Assembly (NCBI GenBank): GCA_963556495.2 | Contig: OY747705.1 | Location: 28,324,501 to 28,388,500, forward strand | Reading direction: 5' to 3' | DNA from: Valencia hispanica | Lineage: Eukaryota > Chordata > Actinopteri > Cyprinodontiformes > Valenciidae | Length of the DNA stretch: 64,000 nucleotides | Shown: one piece after another, positions 61,594 to 64,000 of the stretch | Position numbering within the stretch: the first letter of the stretch is position 1 | Layout: every line of letters begins with the position of its first letter | The notes under the pieces: generated by a model | Database searches by the model: none | Seen by the model: only the letters and a program-made list of their open reading frames with translations | Told to the model about the DNA's origin: nothing | Translations under genes and position numbers: made by a program

Positions 61594-62205
61594 TGCACAT
61601 GTGCCTGGTGAGAATCAGCCCCTCCGAGTCAGAGACCATAGTCTTGAGCTGGACAAGGGTATTGCCCATAGTGGAGGAGTTTAAGTATCTGGGGGTCTTG
61701 TTCTTTAATGCTGTAAAAATGAAGCTATCGATAGACATATTGGTGCGTTGGCAGTGATGCGGGCGCTGTACAGGTCTGTTGCGGTGAAGAGAGAGCTCAG
61801 CCAAAAAGGCGGAGCTCTCGATTTATTGGTTGATCTACTTTTCCACCTTCATCAATGGTCACGAGCTCTGGGCTGTAACCCAAAATTTTAAGAACAAGAT
61901 CTTGGATGCAAGCAGCCAAAATGAGTTTCCTCCACATGATCTCCAGGCTCTTCCTTAGATATGGGATGAAAAGCTTCATCCTGGAGGGGCTCAGAGAGCC
62001 ACTGCTCCTCCACGTCGAGAAGAGCCAGTTAAGGAGGCTCGGTCATCTGGTTAGGATGCCTCCTGGTGGGGTGGTGCATGCCCAGAAAAAGACCCAGGGC
62101 ATGCTGGATGGACTGTGGCTGGGGAGAGGGAGGTCTCGGCCTCTCTACTTCGGTTGTTGCTACCGCGACCCAATCCTGGATTTAGCAGAAGATAATGGAT
62201 GGGTG
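61594..62205 (+). pseudogene. Decayed Rex3 3' fragment
   Basis: VRISPSESETIVLSWTR and VEEFKYLGVLF are followed by many indels, then RAL-YRSVAVKRELS, KMSFLHMISRLFLRYGMKSF and HVEKSQLRRLGHLVRMP. It is collinear with 54180-54900 of the better Rex3 copy but much older. It ends in gataatggatggg without a GATG array. Confidence 0.85.
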
Positions 62206-62354
62206 TGCTGGGCACTAGCCATTTCAACGTATACCGCAGAGTATTACAGCTTAAAGTCCTTACAAATAATTGGCAGTGAGCAGAAATTCCTTTGAAAGGC
62301 TTCCGCTGTGTTTCGGTACTATAGGTCTTCTAAACGTTTCTCTTGTTTGCGAAT

Positions 62355-62634
62355 GGTAAATGCATTTGTATAGCGCTTTTTCAGTCAGAGGACCATAAAG
62401 GCTTTACATTCAATCATTCATGCACACATTCACTCCCTGATGGTGGTAAGCTATATCGTAGCCTGGGGCACACTGACAGAAGTGAGGCTACCAGGCTCTC
62501 TGACCACCACCAGCAGGCAAAGTAGATGAAGTGTCTTGCCCAAGGACACAACGACCCAGATGGATGGAGCCGGATTCGAACCGGCAACCCACCTAATAAG
62601 AAAGACACTCCTGCCACCTGAGCCACGGTCGTCC
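62355..62634 (-). mobile_element. tRNA-derived SINE, about 280 bp
   Basis: The minus-strand head at 62634 has an A-box-like TGGCTCAGGTGGCAG and an exact B box GGTTCGAATCC (62582-62572), spaced as in tRNA genes. The body includes TTGTGTCCTTGGGCAAGACA. The tail is AAAGCGCTATACAAATGC, similar to the L2 tail at 33128-33220, suggesting mobilisation by an L2-type LINE. Confidence 0.8.
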
Positions 62635-64000
62635 ACTATATAACTGAAAGCTGTTTGGAAAGTCATTGTGTGGATAATAAGGGAGCCCTGCCCATTACAG
62701 GTATTAAGGAAATCGGTTTTTTTACAGCTGGCATGTGACTAGAGCCACACGTCTGTTACAGAGCAGACTGCAAGGTAGTTTAATACCAATAACTGTCCTA
62801 AAATTGTTAGCGTTGGGTAGTTTTTGTAAATCGCCAGTCAAATTTATAGTATGATTTTATCATTTTATTGATATTTTCTTAAATATTGTTTTGAATTGGT
62901 GGTTAAAATCCTATCAACAAATAACCTTTTAAGGTACAAGCTTCACTCATCCAGTTTTAGATATCAGTGTATACCTGCCTTCTATCAGGGCATTGTTAAT
63001 GTTAATTTCTGAAATACGCATACATGTCTGTGACTGAACTTAGTTTGTAGAACATGGTAAGACCTTAAGCTGCATTCGTTTGCTGCCACTGCAGTTCCTC
63101 CACAGCTGGATAGTTTGAATCACTCCATTTACACTGTTGTTGGGAGAACTGGGAGGCCATATGGATATGTGCTTCAGAGTAGCAATGCTAGTGAGAACAA
63201 TCTTACAATCCACAAGCGGTGGATTACATACAGACAGGGCTGCCGCACCCCAAACCTCCTGGAAGGGTGCTGGTTTGTCGGGTCTTCTAGATTCCACACT
63301 CGGACACCATTTCTCCTGACTAAGCCTCTGTTTTAGTGTAGACTAGTTGTGAACATCAGAAAAGCAGTGTCATAAAAAATTACTTTTTTAGGTTTTGATG
63401 TCTCTAAACTAAGATAAATATCCTGTAGCAGCATTGAAAAACCGCAGTGTTTTTGGAATGAAGGCTCAGTTTGATTGCTCTCTAATTCTCTGTAATGGCA
63501 CCTATTGGAGGCTTTTTATGGTTCTTGTAACATAAGCTGCTGGATTAGTAACACAAACACTGGTGGCGGCTCTCTGAGGTTAAAATCTTGCTGTTCGACT
63601 TGATCTTCACATCGTCTGTAATTCATTCTTGTAATTTTGCAAACAATGCAGCTTGTGTGCTTCATCCTCTGATGCCATGAGAGCTGTTTTTGTTACCCTG
63701 CTTGTCCTGAAGTCCTGTCTGTTTTGTCAGACACGCCTTTATGTGCACAGGCACCATTAGTGTTTTTATGTTTCTTATTTTATCTGTTCTTGTGCGTTTC
63801 TGTGGGAGCACATGTTCATGGCTTTTGTGCATCTTTACATTAGAGCCTTTGTTAAACTGACTGCTCTGCAGAGTGCAATGTGTTTCTCATTTCCTCCTTG
63901 GCTTATAAATACTTAGAAGTAAACAGATCTCTGTAATGACGCTGCTTCACCCTGCAGATTTTTGGCCTGTGTGTCCTCTGCAGACTGAAGAAGCTGTTTT
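62635..64000. other. Window end, no exon or element recognised
   Basis: No sequence resembling the C-terminal part of ARHGEF18 was found. Several short open frames at 63040-63336 have no recognisable product. Confidence 0.4.

Noticed and set aside
62560..62634. A tRNA gene on the minus strand
   Set aside because: The B box is exact and the A box good, but the cloverleaf does not close and the sequence continues into a SINE body and tail.
63952..64000. Possible last-exon start after CCCTGCAG at the window end
   Set aside because: The short translated stretch does not resemble ARHGEF18, and the window ends before it can be tested.

Overview
The window is vertebrate chromosomal DNA, almost certainly from a teleost fish. 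It carries one multi-exon gene on the + strand with GT-AG introns, AT-rich introns, long (AT)n runs, and the usual fish mix of transposons: several Tc1/mariner families, hAT, PIF/Harbinger-like, a THAP-containing Kolobok-like element, Rex3/RTE and L2/Maui LINEs, and a tRNA-derived SINE. There is no sign of bacterial, organellar or viral sequence.

The gene is a Rho guanine nucleotide exchange factor that I assign to ARHGEF18 (p114RhoGEF). I placed 28 coding exons between 3279 and 42661 by matching splice sites and phases. They sum to 4172 nt, which is 2 nt finishing an upstream codon plus 1390 codons with no stop. In order they encode an acidic, Ser/Thr-rich N-terminus with an SRRHSWG phospho-site-like motif (3279-6884), a helical linker with a WYEFLS motif (8999-10275), a basic region and a complete C1 zinc finger (12815-25198), a low-complexity linker (25939-28435), the catalytic DH domain (28944-32718), the PH domain (late 32464-32718 to 36173), a post-PH region (36407-38747) and a C-terminal coiled coil (42084-42661). 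The 5' end lies before the window and the 3' end beyond it. I could not find a further exon in the last 21 kb.

The gene seems to have more than one start. A CCAAT box (26708), a TATA box (26865) and a strong-Kozak ATG (26991) precede an open frame that runs, in the right phase, through the splice acceptor of a long-isoform exon. This would make a shorter protein that lacks the C1 finger but keeps DH, PH and coiled coil. A second candidate first exon, CpG-rich with a good splice donor (about 16100-16374), lies inside the 11.7-kb intron that splits the C1 finger.

Transposons by region: 290-955 decayed Tc1; 7700-8262 L2 3' end; 22739-23081 hAT MITE; 25300-25567 Tc1-like end; 29637-30324 Harbinger-type MITE; 33128-34312 internally deleted L2; 39837-41410 Tc1 missing its first catalytic Asp; 41494-42013 L2 RT. 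The last intron or flank (42662-64000) is almost solid insertions: hAT ends (44451-46085), THAP/Kolobok-like (46701-47697), Tc1 with one frameshift (48608-50206), hAT within hAT (50499-52672), Harbinger-like (52796-53460), Rex3 (53518-54912), hAT inside an older repeat (56552-57220), an MADF exon (57665-57803), Tc1 (58166-59567), LINE (60930-61420), Rex3 relic (61594-62205) and SINE (62355-62634). Every Tc1 with a recognisable transposase lies antisense to arhgef18. Element boundaries, target-site duplications and reading-frame breaks were read by eye. Family names come from recall of the families, not from a search.
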